Assembly (NCBI RefSeq): GCF_017571475.1
Contig: NZ_JAGETW010000002.1
Location: 1-64,000, forward strand
Direction of reading: 5' to 3'
Origin: Thiomicrorhabdus sp. 6S3-12
GTDB lineage: Bacteria > Pseudomonadota > Gammaproteobacteria > Thiomicrospirales > Thiomicrospiraceae
Length of the DNA stretch: 64,000 nt
A program made the position numbers and the translations under genes. Below the pieces are notes generated by a model. That model ran no database searches. It saw only the letters and a list, made by a program, of their open reading frames with translations, and was not told the origin of the DNA. Shown here piece by piece: positions 49,622-59,812 of the stretch. How positions within the stretch are numbered: the first letter of the stretch is position 1; every line of letters begins with the position of its first letter.

Positions 49622-50263
49622 TCAGTTTGCGTACAACCAAGCCTTGCTGGCTTTGCGACTCTCTTCGTAAGCCTTAATTTCTTCGGCATGCTGCAGAGTC
49701 AGACCGATATCGTCCAAACCGTTCAACAGGCAGTGCTTACGGAAACTGTCGACATCAAAACGGATTTCATCGCCGTTCGGTTTAACAATTTTCTGCGCCG
49801 ACAGATCAACCGTCAACTCGTAGCCTTCAGCAGCAAAGGTTTCATTGAACAGTTCGTCGACGACTTTCTCGTCGAGAATAATCGGCAGAATACCGTTCTT
49901 GAAACTGTTATTAAAGAAAATATCGGCAAAACTCGGGGCAATAATCACATCGAAACCGAAATCTTTCAGCGCCCACGGAGCGTGTTCGCGACTGGAACCG
50001 CAACCGAAGTTTTCACGCGCCAACAGGATCTTCGCCCCCTGATAGCGCGGCTGATTCAAAACAAATTCCTTGCGCAGCGGACGTTTCGAATTATCCATAT
50101 CCGGCTGACCCACATCTTCGTAGCGCCACTCGTCAAACAGGTTCGGGCCAAAACCTGAACGTTTGATTGATTTCAAAAACTGTTTTGGAATAATTGCGTC
50201 GGTATCCACATTCGCGCGGTCCATCGGCGCAACAATCGCTGTCAAGGTTGTAAACTTTTCCAT
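49622..50263 (-). CDS. leuD: 3-isopropylmalate dehydratase small subunit
   Basis: This 213-residue swivel-domain subunit pairs with LeuC to isomerise isopropylmalate. [17 protein letters not shown] and [16 protein letters not shown] are diagnostic. It begins 15 bp after leuC. Confidence 0.97.
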   Translation of the reverse strand: MEKFTTLTAIVAPMDRANVDTDAIIPKQFLKSIKRSGFGPNLFDEWRYEDVGQPDMDNSKRPLRKEFVLNQPRYQGAKILLARENFGCGSSREHAPWALKDFGFDVIIAPSFADIFFNNSFKNGILPIILDEKVVDELFNETFAAEGYELTVDLSAQKIVKPNGDEIRFDVDSFRKHCLLNGLDDIGLTLQHAEEIKAYEESRKASKAWLYAN

Positions 50264-50278
50264 CTCTCTCTCCCGAAC

Positions 50279-51694
50279 TTATAGCATGTCACGCACATCA
50301 ACGAAATGACCGGCCACCGCAGCAGCCGCAGCCATTTCAGGACTCACCAGGTGAGTACGCCCACCGGCACCCTGACGTCCTTCGAAGTTACGGTTTGACG
50401 TCGAAGCACAGTGCTTTCCGCTCGGTAGACGGTCGGCATTCATTGCCAGACACATCGAGCATCCCGGATTACGCCACTCGAAACCGGCTTCAATAAAGAT
50501 CTTATCCAGACCTTCCGCTTCCGCCTGCTGTTTCACCAGCCCGGAACCAGGAACGGCGATCGCCAATTCAACCTTATCGGATTTTTTACGCCCTTTAAGC
50601 ACTTCCGCCGCAGCGCGCAGATCTTCGATACGCGAGTTGGTGCAGGAACCGATAAACACATATTCCACCGGAATATCCTTGATCGGCGTCCCCGGCTGCA
50701 AGCCCATATAGTTCAGCGCATTACGAATCGATGTCGCCTTAACCGAATCAGCTTCCTTATCCGGATCAGGAACGATACCATCCACATCCAACACCATTTC
50801 CGGAGAGGTCCCCCAGGAAACCTGCGGCTGAATTTCCGCTCCGTCCATCTCGATAACCTTGTCAAAAACCGCATCGTCATCGGAGTGCAGATCTTTCCAG
50901 GCTTCGACCGCCTGATCCCAAAGCTCGCCTTTAGGAGCAAACGGACGACCTTTAACGTACTCGACCGTCTTTTCATCAACGCCGACCAGACCGACACGCG
51001 CTCCACCTTCGATCGCCATATTACAGACCGTCATACGCCCTTCGACCGACATGTCACGGAAAACCTGACCGCCGAATTCCATCGCATAACCGGTACCGCC
51101 AGCCGTTCCGATCTTACCGATAATCGCCAGAATGACATCTTTCGGCGTTACGCCCGGCTTCAACTGACCGTCAACTTTGATCAGCATGTTTTTCATTTTT
51201 TTCTGAATCAGACACTGAGTCGCCAATACATGCTCGACTTCCGAGGTTCCGATACCATGCGCAAGAGCACCCAAAGCACCATGCGTCGCCGTGTGCGAAT
51301 CACCGCAAACCAAAGTTGTCCCCGGCAGGGTTTTCCCTTCTTCCGGACCGACAACGTGCACGATCCCCTGACGCGGATCGCCCATTCCGAACTCGGTAAT
51401 CCCGAATTCTTTGGCGTTCATATTCAACGTCTGCACCTGAATACGCGATACCGGATCTTCAATTGACTCGACTCCGCCCTTCAACTCGGTCGTCGGAACA
51501 TTGTGATCACAGGTTGCCAGGTTGGCTTCGATACGCCAAGGCTTGCGTCCTGCCAGACGCAGTCCTTCAAACGCCTGTGGTGAAGTTACTTCGTGCAGAA
51601 GCTGACGGTCAATGTAAATTAACGCCGTGCCATCTTCTTCCTGACGAACCACATGGTCGTCCCACAATTTGTCGTATAACGTTTTTCCAGCCAT
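50279..51694 (-). CDS. leuC: 3-isopropylmalate dehydratase large subunit
   Basis: This 471-residue aconitase-family subunit carries a 4Fe-4S cluster; its three Cys ligands are visible in [12 protein letters not shown] and [27 protein letters not shown] is the family signature. It is the first gene of leuCDB; leuA is not nearby. The promoter must lie in the 148-bp region shared with divergent queE. Confidence 0.97.
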   Translation of the reverse strand: MAGKTLYDKLWDDHVVRQEEDGTALIYIDRQLLHEVTSPQAFEGLRLAGRKPWRIEANLATCDHNVPTTELKGGVESIEDPVSRIQVQTLNMNAKEFGITEFGMGDPRQGIVHVVGPEEGKTLPGTTLVCGDSHTATHGALGALAHGIGTSEVEHVLATQCLIQKKMKNMLIKVDGQLKPGVTPKDVILAIIGKIGTAGGTGYAMEFGGQVFRDMSVEGRMTVCNMAIEGGARVGLVGVDEKTVEYVKGRPFAPKGELWDQAVEAWKDLHSDDDAVFDKVIEMDGAEIQPQVSWGTSPEMVLDVDGIVPDPDKEADSVKATSIRNALNYMGLQPGTPIKDIPVEYVFIGSCTNSRIEDLRAAAEVLKGRKKSDKVELAIAVPGSGLVKQQAEAEGLDKIFIEAGFEWRNPGCSMCLAMNADRLPSGKHCASTSNRNFEGRQGAGGRTHLVSPEMAAAAAVAGHFVDVRDML

Positions 51695-51842
51695 AGCTTA
51701 TAAACCTGTAATTCAATAATCCGAATAAATTTGAAATAGCCCCAAATTATAGCACCTAAAGCCCGATATTAAATAACAAATCAAGCGCTTTGAATCGACA
51801 ACTGCGGTAAAATGCCGGCAATTGAAATTCAAAGAGCATTCT

Positions 51843-52484
51843 ATGAGCTACTCGATCAAAGAAGTGTTTTATTCTCTGCAGGGCGAAGGCTTTCATTCCG
51901 GGCGGCCGGCAATTTTCTGTCGTTTCAGTAAATGCAATCTATGGACCGGCCGCGAAGAGGACCGCGCGGATGCAGTCTGTCAGTTCTGCGACACCGATTT
52001 TATCGGCACGGACGGTCAGAACGGCGGCAAGTTTGCCGATGCCGAAGCTCTGGCACAGCATCTGTTGCAGTTCTGGCCGGATAAGGATATTACGCCGTTT
52101 GTCGTACTCACCGGAGGCGAACCGCTGCTGCAAGTGGACAATAAGCTGATCGAAGTCTTCCATCGGCACGGTATTGAAATTGCCGTGGAAACCAACGGCA
52201 CCAAACAGGCTCCGGATGGAATCGACTGGATCTGCGTCAGTCCGAAAGCGAATGCGCCTTTACTTCTCGATCACGGGCACGAATTGAAACTGGTCTACCC
52301 GCAAGCCGACTGCATGCCGGAGAAGGTCGCCGATCTGGCGTTCGATTATTTCTACCTGCAGCCGATGGACGATGCCGACCCGCAAGTGAGCGAAGCGAAT
52401 ATCAAAGCGGCGGTGCAATACTGCCTGGATCACCCGCAATGGAAACTCAGCCTGCAAACTCACAAACTGCTGGGGATTGACTGA
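51843..52484 (+). CDS. queE: 7-carboxy-7-deazaguanine synthase
   Basis: This 213-residue radical SAM enzyme makes 7-carboxy-7-deazaguanine for queuosine. It has the variant cluster motif Cys31-X14-Cys46-X2-Cys49, as in Burkholderia QueE, and the GGEPLL loop. ATG 51843 has AAGAG six bases upstream; a TTG seven codons earlier is unsupported. No other que gene is near. rlmD follows at once. Confidence 0.95.
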   Translation: MSYSIKEVFYSLQGEGFHSGRPAIFCRFSKCNLWTGREEDRADAVCQFCDTDFIGTDGQNGGKFADAEALAQHLLQFWPDKDITPFVVLTGGEPLLQVDNKLIEVFHRHGIEIAVETNGTKQAPDGIDWICVSPKANAPLLLDHGHELKLVYPQADCMPEKVADLAFDYFYLQPMDDADPQVSEANIKAAVQYCLDHPQWKLSLQTHKLLGID

Positions 52485-52485
52485 T

Positions 52486-53766
52486 ATGAAACCGATCTAT
52501 CACGCACTGGAAGTCAGCGGCCTCAGCCACGATGGGCGCGGCATCGCCAAACTCAGCAATGAACACGACAGCGAACACTCTTTACCTCTGGTCGGGAAAA
52601 GCTGTTTTATTGCCGATACGGTTCCTGGAGATATCGTCACGGCCCGCATTCTTGAGCAGCAGGATCAGTTTGCCGAAGCCCAGCTTGTTGAAATTGAACA
52701 GGCTTCCGGCGAGCGCAGCGAACCTTTCTGCCAATACTATGGAGAATGCGGCGGTTGCCAACTGCAGCATCTCAACATCGACTCTCAACGCGAATGGAAG
52801 GCACAGAACTTCTTTAATCAACTGCAAAAAGCGGTCAATTGCGAAACCTGTGAATTTACCGCGCCCTTAACCAGCGAAGACAAAGGCTACCGCCGTCGTG
52901 CCCGTCTGGCGCTGGAAGTGGATAAGAAAAGCAAACAGGCGCGTTTCGGCTTCCGCAAACGCAACTCGAACGAGCTTATCGACATCGATTCTTGTCCGCT
53001 TCTGACCGACGGGCTCAATCAAGCGTTGCAGCAGGCCCGTCCACAATTCCTTGCGCAGGCCTCGCGCTCGACGAAAGAATTCACCCTGGTGGAAGCCGAC
53101 AACGGCATTTTCGGGCTGTCCGAAAATGCCGAGAAGCCGTTTTATCGACTCGATGCCTCAAACCTGACGCTGCATTTTCCGCAGTCAGGCTTTATACAGG
53201 TTAACAAGACGATCAACGAGCAGATGATTGCCCAAGCACTGAACTGGCTGCAGCTGACGGATAAAGACAAGGTGCTTGACCTCTTCTGCGGCGTCGGCAA
53301 CTTTACTTTACCTCTGGCGCAACAATCGAAAAAAGCGGTCGGTATTGAAGGCTTGAGCGAGCTGGTAGAAACCGCACAGCAGAATGCCGCAGACAATCAT
53401 CTGCACAATAGCGAATTCTTCCAGGCCGACCTGTTTGCCGAAGTCAGCGGTTTACCGTGGTTCAGAAAACAGAAGTACCACAAAATACTACTGGATCCGG
53501 GCCGTCCGGGCGCATTTGAATTGTGCAAGCAACTCGGCAAACTCAATGCGGACAAGATCGTCTATGTTTCGTGCAACGCATCAACCCTGATTCGCGATGT
53601 TAAAGAGCTGGAAAAACAAGGTTATCAACTGCGCAAAGCCACCTTTATGGATATGTTTGCGCATACGACGCATGCCGAAGTGATGGTTTTGCTGGAAAAA
53701 GCCCAAAAGCAGAAAACCCAGCGCGACAAACGGATTGCAAGCAAGAAGCAGATGTTTAAATTCTAG
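52486..53766 (+). CDS. rlmD: 23S rRNA (uracil-1939-C5)-methyltransferase
   Basis: This 426-residue protein has an N-terminal TRAM domain, a 4Fe-4S site (CQYYGECGGCQLQH plus a later Cys), a SAM site LDLFCGVGNFTLPLA and the catalytic Cys in VYVSCNASTLIRD. It starts at ATG 52486, one base after the queE stop, so the two are probably cotranscribed. It converges with metR. Confidence 0.95.
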   Translation: MKPIYHALEVSGLSHDGRGIAKLSNEHDSEHSLPLVGKSCFIADTVPGDIVTARILEQQDQFAEAQLVEIEQASGERSEPFCQYYGECGGCQLQHLNIDSQREWKAQNFFNQLQKAVNCETCEFTAPLTSEDKGYRRRARLALEVDKKSKQARFGFRKRNSNELIDIDSCPLLTDGLNQALQQARPQFLAQASRSTKEFTLVEADNGIFGLSENAEKPFYRLDASNLTLHFPQSGFIQVNKTINEQMIAQALNWLQLTDKDKVLDLFCGVGNFTLPLAQQSKKAVGIEGLSELVETAQQNAADNHLHNSEFFQADLFAEVSGLPWFRKQKYHKILLDPGRPGAFELCKQLGKLNADKIVYVSCNASTLIRDVKELEKQGYQLRKATFMDMFAHTTHAEVMVLLEKAQKQKTQRDKRIASKKQMFKF

Positions 53767-53784
53767 ACCGGCCTTGCATAACCC

Positions 53785-54675
53785 TTACAGATCCATTTCC
53801 GCCGCAACCAAATGAATCATTTCCTGAATATAGGGCAGATGCGTCTGCCCCGTATTTGTCGCGGCATACAGCTTGGACCACAAACCATCCGACCCGAGAG
53901 CGCGGAAGCCCAGATGTTCAAAATCCTTCTGGTTCTTTAACAGCCATTTCGGCAAGATACAGATCCCTCTCCCCGCCTCGACCCTTTGCAGCATCATCAA
54001 AGTCAATTCGGAATGACGGATCGCCTTGGGGCGCACTCCGGCCGGTTGCAGAAATCCACTGAAAACATCCAGTTTATCTTCCGCCACCGGATAGACAATC
54101 AAGGTTTCCGCAGCCAGATCGTCGGCGGAAAGCCACTCCTTGTGCAACAGCCTGTGCCCGAGCGGTAGCACCGCAACCAACTCGTAACTGAAAAGCGCGG
54201 TATATTCGATACTGTCAATCGGCTCGGGATCGGAAGTAATCACAAAATCCAGTTTCTGCTGTTGCAGCTTGCGCAAAGGTGTCTGATTCGAACTCGGCAC
54301 AATATCCAGATCTACGCTCGGCCAGCGTTCCTGATAAGGCCGTAACAACGGCAGAAGCCATTCAAAACAGGTATGACAGTCAACGCCGATCCATAAACGC
54401 CCGCTCTCCCCCTGCTTATGCGCTTTGAGCTGTTTTTCGGCATGCTGGATCAACGGCAGAACCTGCTGTGCGGTGTGCAATACGATCTGTCCTGCCGGCG
54501 TCCACTCAATCGGATGGGTTTTGCGTTTAAACAGTTCCAACCCTAACTGCTGTTCAAGCTGTTTAATCTGGTGCGACAACGCCGACTGGGTCATACAGAG
54601 TTTTTCCGCACTGCGGTTAATCGAATGGGTTTCCGCCAGACTCTGCAGCGTCTTCAAATGTTTTAACTCAAGCAT
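53785..54675 (-). CDS. metR: LysR-family regulator of methionine synthesis (MetR)
   Basis: This 296-residue LysR-type regulator has an N-terminal helix-turn-helix (about 3-60, with SINRSAEKLCMTQSALSHQI) and a homocysteine-responsive effector domain. It is divergent from metE with 115 bp between the starts, the classical metR/metE layout. ATG 54675 is preferred over the TTG three codons earlier. Confidence 0.93.
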   Translation of the reverse strand: MLELKHLKTLQSLAETHSINRSAEKLCMTQSALSHQIKQLEQQLGLELFKRKTHPIEWTPAGQIVLHTAQQVLPLIQHAEKQLKAHKQGESGRLWIGVDCHTCFEWLLPLLRPYQERWPSVDLDIVPSSNQTPLRKLQQQKLDFVITSDPEPIDSIEYTALFSYELVAVLPLGHRLLHKEWLSADDLAAETLIVYPVAEDKLDVFSGFLQPAGVRPKAIRHSELTLMMLQRVEAGRGICILPKWLLKNQKDFEHLGFRALGSDGLWSKLYAATNTGQTHLPYIQEMIHLVAAEMDL

Positions 54676-54790
54676 GGTTATCAATTTTATTCATGTAATT
54701 CTGAATTTTAATCGATTGTTTTCATATATAGCAAACCCTAAACTCAAGTCACTCGCAAAGAGATCGATTAAATTCAGTAAGGAAAAAATC
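54676..54790. promoter_or_regulatory. metR-metE control region with candidate MetR sites
   Basis: TGAATAAAATTGA (minus strand, 54693-54681) matches the MetR consensus TGAA-N5-TTCA with one mismatch, and an overlapping dyad TTCA-N8-TGAA spans 54690-54705. Both lie near the metR start, fitting autoregulation and activation of metE. Assignment is by consensus only. Confidence 0.4.
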
Positions 54791-57139
54791 ATGACAACCC
54801 ACAATCTAGGCTATCCGCGAATCGGAGACCTGCGCGAACTCAAATTCACTACCGAAGCCTACTGGAAAGGCGAAAAAACCTTGGCCGAACTGGAAGCGCA
54901 AGCCAGAGAAATCCGCTATCGGAATTTTAGAACCCAAATCAACGCCGGGATAGAACTGATACCAGTGAATGATTTCGCCTACTACGATCAGGTGTTGAAT
55001 ATGAGCACTTTGCTGGGCGTGATTCCGAAGCGTTTCCGTCAGGCCGAATACGATGTGGAAGTCGCTTTCCGTATGGCCCGAGGTCGCGCACCTTCCGATG
55101 ACGGTCACCATTGCTGCAATCACAACCATCAATCAACCGGCGAATCCAAAGCAGGTTATGCCGGAGCGATGAAAAAATGGTTCGACACCAACTACCACTA
55201 TATCGTGCCGGAATTGGAGGAAGATACCGAATTCGCCGTTACCGATAACCGTTTGTTCGCCGAAGTTGCCGAAGCGCTCGCTTTGAAGCAAGATGCCCGA
55301 CACATCGACTTCAAACCGGTTCTGATCGGACCGGTTACTTACCTCTATCTGGCGGAAAACAAAGGTACGATCATTCCAAAATTAAGTCGCCTGCCAGCAT
55401 TGCTGAAGGTCTACACGCAGATTCTGCAAAAATTGGCTGATCAAGGAATTAACTGGGTACAAATCGACGAGCCGATCCTGGGACTGGAACTGCACGAAGA
55501 ATGGAAAGCGGCTCTGAAAGTGGCTTACGACACGCTGTCACAAGCGCCTCTGAAGCTGTTGCTTGCCACCTATTTTGAAAGTTTGGGCGACCATCTTGAA
55601 ACCGTATGCAACTTGCCAGTCGCCGGTCTGCATTACGACGGCCTGCGCGGCGCGAAACAGCTAAATGAGGTTATCGCGCAATTTCCCGCCGACAAGGTCC
55701 TGTCCATCGGGCTAATTGATGGGCGAAATATCTGGAAAACCGATTTACATGCCGCAATTGATCGCCTGGAAACGGCAAAAGTAAAATTTGCCGATAACCT
55801 ATGGATCGCCCCAAGCTGCTCCTTAATACATGCTCCAGTCAACCTGGAAGTCGAAGACAAGCTAAACCCGGAATTGAAAAGTTATCTGGCCTTTGCCAAA
55901 CAGAAACTCTCGGAAATCAAACTGCTCGACGACGCCCTGAACGGAAAAACGGATGAACTGGCTTTGGCCGCAAACCGCCAAGCGATTAAAGCCAAAGCGC
56001 AATCCAAACTGATCCACAATCCCGAAGTACAGGCGCGCGTCGCCGGACTGGATCAAATTGCGCTGGATCGTTCCGTTCCTTATAGCATTCGTGCCGCGCT
56101 GCAAAAAAGTAAATTCAATTTGCCGCTCTTCCCGACGACCACAATCGGTTCTTTCCCGCAAACCCAGGGAATCCGTCAGACACGCCGACAATTCAAAAAC
56201 GGCGCACTGAGCGAAGCGCAATACATCGAAGCGATGCAAGCGGAAATCCGCGATGCCTGCGAGCGTCAGCAGCGTATCGGTATTGATGTCTTCGTACACG
56301 GCGAACCGGAGCGTAACGACATGGTGGAGTATTTCGGCGAACAGTTGGACGGTTACGCCTTTACCCAGTACGGCTGGGTGCAGTCGTACGGTTCACGTTG
56401 TGTAAAACCGCCGATTATATACGGCGATGTCTCGCGTCCGAAGCCGATGACGGTTTTCTGGTCGCAATATGCGCAGAATCAAACCGATAAGATTATGAAA
56501 GGCATGCTGACCGGCGCAGTGACCATGTTGCAATGGTCGTTTGTACGCAACGACCAGAGTCGCGAACAGACCTGCAACCAGATTGCCCTGGCATTACGGG
56601 ATGAAGTATTGGATTTGGAAGCCGCCGGCATTCATATGATTCAGATCGACGAAGCGGCTTTACGCGAAGGCCTGCCGTTGAAAAAATCTGACTGGGCGGA
56701 TTATCTTCGCTGGGCGGTCAACAGCTTCCGAATGACAACTTCCGGCGTGGCGAATGACACTCAGATTCACACGCACATGTGTTATTCCGAGTTCAACGAC
56801 ATTATCGAAGCGGTAGCACAAATGGATGCGGATGTGATTACGATCGAGACCTCGAAGTCGCAGATGAAACTGCTGGATGCATTTGTCGATTTCGATTATC
56901 CGAACGAAATCGGGCCCGGCGTGTACGACATCCATTCGCCGAATATCCCGACGGTTGAGCAGATGGTCAACCTGATTCAAAAAGCCGCGCAAAACATTCC
57001 GGCCGAACGCCTGTGGGTCAATCCCGATTGCGGATTAAAAACTCGTGGCTGGAAAGAGACCGAACCGGCCCTGACCAATATGGTCGAAGCCGCGAAGGTT
57101 TTACGGAAACAGTTTGAGGAGCAGGTTAAAAGCGCTTAA
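54791..57139 (+). CDS. metE: Cobalamin-independent methionine synthase
   Basis: This 782-residue enzyme methylates homocysteine from methyltetrahydrofolate-triglutamate, using zinc. Zinc ligands His662 and Cys664 ([12 protein letters not shown]) and the Cys in [11 protein letters not shown] are present. Compared with E. coli MetE (753 residues) there is an insertion after GRAPSDDG, with His and Cys clustered at residues 106-113 (HHCCNHNH). IDEAALREG replaces the more common IDEPALREG. AAGGA seven bases upstream fixes ATG 54791; the open frame continuing upstream is antisense to metR. Confidence 0.96.
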   Translation: MTTHNLGYPRIGDLRELKFTTEAYWKGEKTLAELEAQAREIRYRNFRTQINAGIELIPVNDFAYYDQVLNMSTLLGVIPKRFRQAEYDVEVAFRMARGRAPSDDGHHCCNHNHQSTGESKAGYAGAMKKWFDTNYHYIVPELEEDTEFAVTDNRLFAEVAEALALKQDARHIDFKPVLIGPVTYLYLAENKGTIIPKLSRLPALLKVYTQILQKLADQGINWVQIDEPILGLELHEEWKAALKVAYDTLSQAPLKLLLATYFESLGDHLETVCNLPVAGLHYDGLRGAKQLNEVIAQFPADKVLSIGLIDGRNIWKTDLHAAIDRLETAKVKFADNLWIAPSCSLIHAPVNLEVEDKLNPELKSYLAFAKQKLSEIKLLDDALNGKTDELALAANRQAIKAKAQSKLIHNPEVQARVAGLDQIALDRSVPYSIRAALQKSKFNLPLFPTTTIGSFPQTQGIRQTRRQFKNGALSEAQYIEAMQAEIRDACERQQRIGIDVFVHGEPERNDMVEYFGEQLDGYAFTQYGWVQSYGSRCVKPPIIYGDVSRPKPMTVFWSQYAQNQTDKIMKGMLTGAVTMLQWSFVRNDQSREQTCNQIALALRDEVLDLEAAGIHMIQIDEAALREGLPLKKSDWADYLRWAVNSFRMTTSGVANDTQIHTHMCYSEFNDIIEAVAQMDADVITIETSKSQMKLLDAFVDFDYPNEIGPGVYDIHSPNIPTVEQMVNLIQKAAQNIPAERLWVNPDCGLKTRGWKETEPALTNMVEAAKVLRKQFEEQVKSA

Positions 57140-57164
57140 TGGCGCTTAGAGGTTTATCGCCGGG

Positions 57165-57581
57165 TCACCCATCCGAGGAAACGTTTTTGCGCAGGCTTTT
57201 AATCTGGCTGCGCTGGCGTTTATGTTCGAGGCGTTTGCGTTGCGAACTTTTGGTCGGACGAGTGGCAATACGCTTCTTCGGGCGAACCGCCGCAGTTTCC
57301 AAAATTTCCTTCAAACGCTCTAGGGCGGCAATCAGGTTGGCTTCCTGAGTTCGGTGCGATTGTGACTTGATCACAATAATGCCGTCCTTGGTAATGCGCT
57401 TATCGGACTTCAACAGCAGACGCTGCTTAAAATCGTCCGGCAGTGACGACTTGCGGATATCGAAACGTAAATGCACGGCCGTTGCGACTTTATTGACGTT
57501 TTGCCCTCCGGCCCCCTGTGACCGAACCGCCTGCCAGAAGATCTCGCTCTCATCAATAAGCTGTCCGCTAGAGAGTTGCAT
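57165..57581 (-). CDS. arfB: Alternative ribosome-rescue peptidyl-tRNA hydrolase
   Basis: This 138-residue protein is an RF1-like GGQ domain followed by a basic tail. GGQ is in SQGAGGQNVNKVATAVHLRF, and the C-terminal Arg/Lys-rich helix is the part that enters the empty mRNA channel in E. coli ArfB (YaeJ). It releases peptides from stalled ribosomes. ATG 57581 has GGAG five bases upstream. It converges with metE. Confidence 0.92.
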   Translation of the reverse strand: MQLSSGQLIDESEIFWQAVRSQGAGGQNVNKVATAVHLRFDIRKSSLPDDFKQRLLLKSDKRITKDGIIVIKSQSHRTQEANLIAALERLKEILETAAVRPKKRIATRPTKSSQRKRLEHKRQRSQIKSLRKNVSSDG

Positions 57582-57698
57582 TGCGACTCCATTTTTCAAT
57601 GAATGTGATTCTCATGATTTCCAATCATACAAAAATTGAGAACGAATATGACAACTACCGGAAGAATACATCGGCAATCCCGAATGGATTACCGGAAA

Positions 57699-58496
57699 TT
57701 AAAACTTTTGCGCCAAAGCGTCCTTTCCCCATAAACGCGTAAGCTGTCTCTGAAACAGTGCCAAATCTCCACTGCTGCAAAATGCACTTTCTCCGTCCAT
57801 GCTCTGCGTCGACAACAGATTTTCGTTTTCAAGACGCCGTAAAACCTCTTTAGCCACGGCCGTTTCGGTACTGATAACCGATATATTCGGCCCCGCAACC
57901 AGTTCGATGACCGGTGCCAGGTGCGCAAAATGGGTACAACCGAGAATAATGGTATCCGCACCTTTTTCGATTAGAGGCTGCACATAGGACTCAACCGCCG
58001 CACACGCCTCATCCGGATTCAGCTTTAATTCCTCGACCAGTCGAACCAGCTTCGGACTGGGTTGAATCACGACTTCGACGTGACCGGCTACCCTTTTGGC
58101 CAGCGCATCAAAAGCCTGACTGCTCAGCGTCTTTTCCGTCGCCAACACCCCTATTACACCGCTTTGCGTATGAATGGCCGCCGGTTTAACACCGGGCTCA
58201 ACTCCGATAAACGGCAGATCGTATTTGGCTCGCAGTGTCTTAATGGCAATCATGGTCGCAGTATTACAGGCAACCACGATCGCTTTGACATTCTGCGACA
58301 ACATAAACTCGACAACGGCCTGAGCGCGAGCCAAAACTTCGTCTTCCGACTTCTCTCCATAAGGCGCAAATTGCGTATCGGCCACATACAGAAGATTTTC
58401 GTTCGGAAGCAGTTCCCTGACTTTCTGAGCAATCGGCAGACCGCCAATCCCCGAGTCAAAAATTCCAATCGCTCTTTTATCTGCCATTTTGTCCAT
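57699..58496 (-). CDS. murI: Glutamate racemase
   Basis: This 265-residue enzyme makes D-glutamate for peptidoglycan. The two catalytic Cys lie in VACNTAT and LGCTHFAHL, and IFDSGIGGLPIA is the N-terminal signature. The start could be GTG 58499, ATG 58496 or ATG 58487, and none has a strong ribosome site. It is a single gene with its own upstream region. Confidence 0.94.
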   Translation of the reverse strand: MDKMADKRAIGIFDSGIGGLPIAQKVRELLPNENLLYVADTQFAPYGEKSEDEVLARAQAVVEFMLSQNVKAIVVACNTATMIAIKTLRAKYDLPFIGVEPGVKPAAIHTQSGVIGVLATEKTLSSQAFDALAKRVAGHVEVVIQPSPKLVRLVEELKLNPDEACAAVESYVQPLIEKGADTIILGCTHFAHLAPVIELVAGPNISVISTETAVAKEVLRRLENENLLSTQSMDGESAFCSSGDLALFQRQLTRLWGKDALAQKF

Positions 58497-58545
58497 CACG
58501 CAATTACCGCGGTATCCCTTGTGAAGCCTTTACATATGGCCGCAA

Positions 58546-58551
58546 ATTATA
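58546..58551 (-). promoter_or_regulatory. Candidate -10 element of murI
   Basis: A perfect TATAAT on the minus strand lies about 50 bp upstream of murI. The matching -35 is poor. Confidence 0.3.
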
Positions 58552-58796
58552 ATCCGAATTTATGCAAAAGTGTTTGCCGCATGAAACCGAACAGATAATT
58601 TCGCACCTTTTTAACGATCCGTTGTAAGCGGCAAGTTCTGTTCTCGCTCCGCAACGCCACTCGGCAAATCAAACCGACAGAATATAAAGCGCTTCCTCCG
58701 CTTTTAAACGGGCGCGAAATCATTCAATCTCTTTCAATCATAAACAGCCGGTCTTGGTGCATTTGCAGGTCGTGCCGGATAACGTCTTAATATCGC

Positions 58797-58826
58797 TTGA
58801 GTTTTTAAAAAACTCCGTGCTATAGT
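58797..58826 (+). promoter_or_regulatory. Putative sigma-70 promoter of the metal ABC operon
   Basis: TTGAGT (58797-58802) and TATAGT (58821-58826) are 18 bp apart, 69 bp upstream of the binding-protein gene. The AT-rich dyad at 58857-58869 would lie in the leader, where a DtxR/MntR repressor could bind. Confidence 0.45.
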
Positions 58827-58894
58827 TTAAGAAAAATTATTTTTTAGCTGCAACTAACTTTTTAAGTTTGCAATAACGAACCAGGATTAAAATC

Positions 58895-59812
58895 ATGGCA
58901 AAGTTGCTCCTGAGCACCCTGTTTATTACCCTAATCGGCCTAAGCCCGCTGGCCCATGCACAATTAAAGATCACGGTAACGACCGGAATGATCGCCGATC
59001 TGGTTAGCCATATCGCCAAGGATAAAGCCAAAGTACAGGCGCTGATGGGTGTGGGAGTCGATCCTCATCTATATAAGGCGACTCAGGGAGACGTCCGTAA
59101 ACTGAGCCGGGCGGACATTATTTTTTACAACGGTCTGCACCTGGAAGGCAAACTGCAGCCGATTCTGCAAAAAATGCAACGCCGCAAGACCGTTATCGCC
59201 GTCACTGAAAATTTCCCGGAAACACGCTTAATCACCTTTGACAAACTCCACGATCCCCACGTCTGGTTTGATGTCAGTCTGTGGGAACTGGCCGCCAAAG
59301 AAGTGCAGAAGACCTTGACCGAAAAAGACCCGGAAAACGCCGCTTTCTATCAGCGCAATGCCGAACAATACCGTGCCAGACTGAATGAATTGCATCAATG
59401 GGTTAAACAGGAAATGCAGAAGATTCCTCTGGCCAAACGCGTACTGATCACCGCGCACGACGCTTTCGGCTACTTCGGTAAAGCCTATGACCTTGAGGTT
59501 ATGGGACTGCAAGGCATCAGCACCGCCGGAGAATTCGGCCTGCAGGATATCAAGCAGCTCAAGGATGTGATTGTCGCCCGCGATATCTCCGCGGTGTTTG
59601 TCGAATCCAGTGTCTCGCCGAAGTTTATCGAATCTCTGGTTAAAGGCGTTCAGGCCGAAGGCAAGCAGCTAAGAATCGGCGGCGAACTCTATTCCGATGC
59701 GATGGGCGCCAAAGGCTCGGATGCAGACACCTATATCAAAATGGTCAAACATAACGTTCATACCATCCGCAACGGACTTCTGGGCAAGACAACAGAACAG
59801 GAAACCCACTAA
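58895..59812 (+). CDS. Metal ABC transporter substrate-binding protein (TroA/ZnuA family)
   Basis: This 305-residue periplasmic binding protein has a clear signal peptide (cleavage likely after LAHA at residue 22). Candidate metal ligands are His58 (VDPHLYKATQ), His122 (HDPHVWFD), the His of AHDAFGYFGKAY and the Asp of LYSDAMG, a TroA-like set that binds manganese or zinc. There is no His-rich loop of the ZnuA type. The regulator features in the same operon favour manganese. Its stop abuts the ATPase start (TAA ATG). Confidence 0.9.
   Translation: MAKLLLSTLFITLIGLSPLAHAQLKITVTTGMIADLVSHIAKDKAKVQALMGVGVDPHLYKATQGDVRKLSRADIIFYNGLHLEGKLQPILQKMQRRKTVIAVTENFPETRLITFDKLHDPHVWFDVSLWELAAKEVQKTLTEKDPENAAFYQRNAEQYRARLNELHQWVKQEMQKIPLAKRVLITAHDAFGYFGKAYDLEVMGLQGISTAGEFGLQDIKQLKDVIVARDISAVFVESSVSPKFIESLVKGVQAEGKQLRIGGELYSDAMGAKGSDADTYIKMVKHNVHTIRNGLLGKTTEQETH

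Larger units (their letters stand above)
58500..58894. other. Intergenic region between murI and the metal-transport operon
   Basis: This 395-bp spacer lies between divergent genes. It holds candidate promoters for both sides (58546-58551 minus, 58797-58826 plus) and a short palindrome AACTT-TTT-AAGTT (58857-58869) between the predicted operon promoter and its first gene, a possible metalloregulator site. I see no supported gene or RNA in the middle portion. Confidence 0.45.

Noticed and set aside
54425-54790. Extension of the metE frame upstream into metR
   Set aside because: It is antisense to metR, while ATG 54791 has a well-spaced AAGGA and matches the known N-terminus of MetE.
57605-57625. 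Fur-like sequence upstream of arfB
   Set aside because: The best register matches only 9 of 14 consensus positions, no better than expected for AT-rich DNA.
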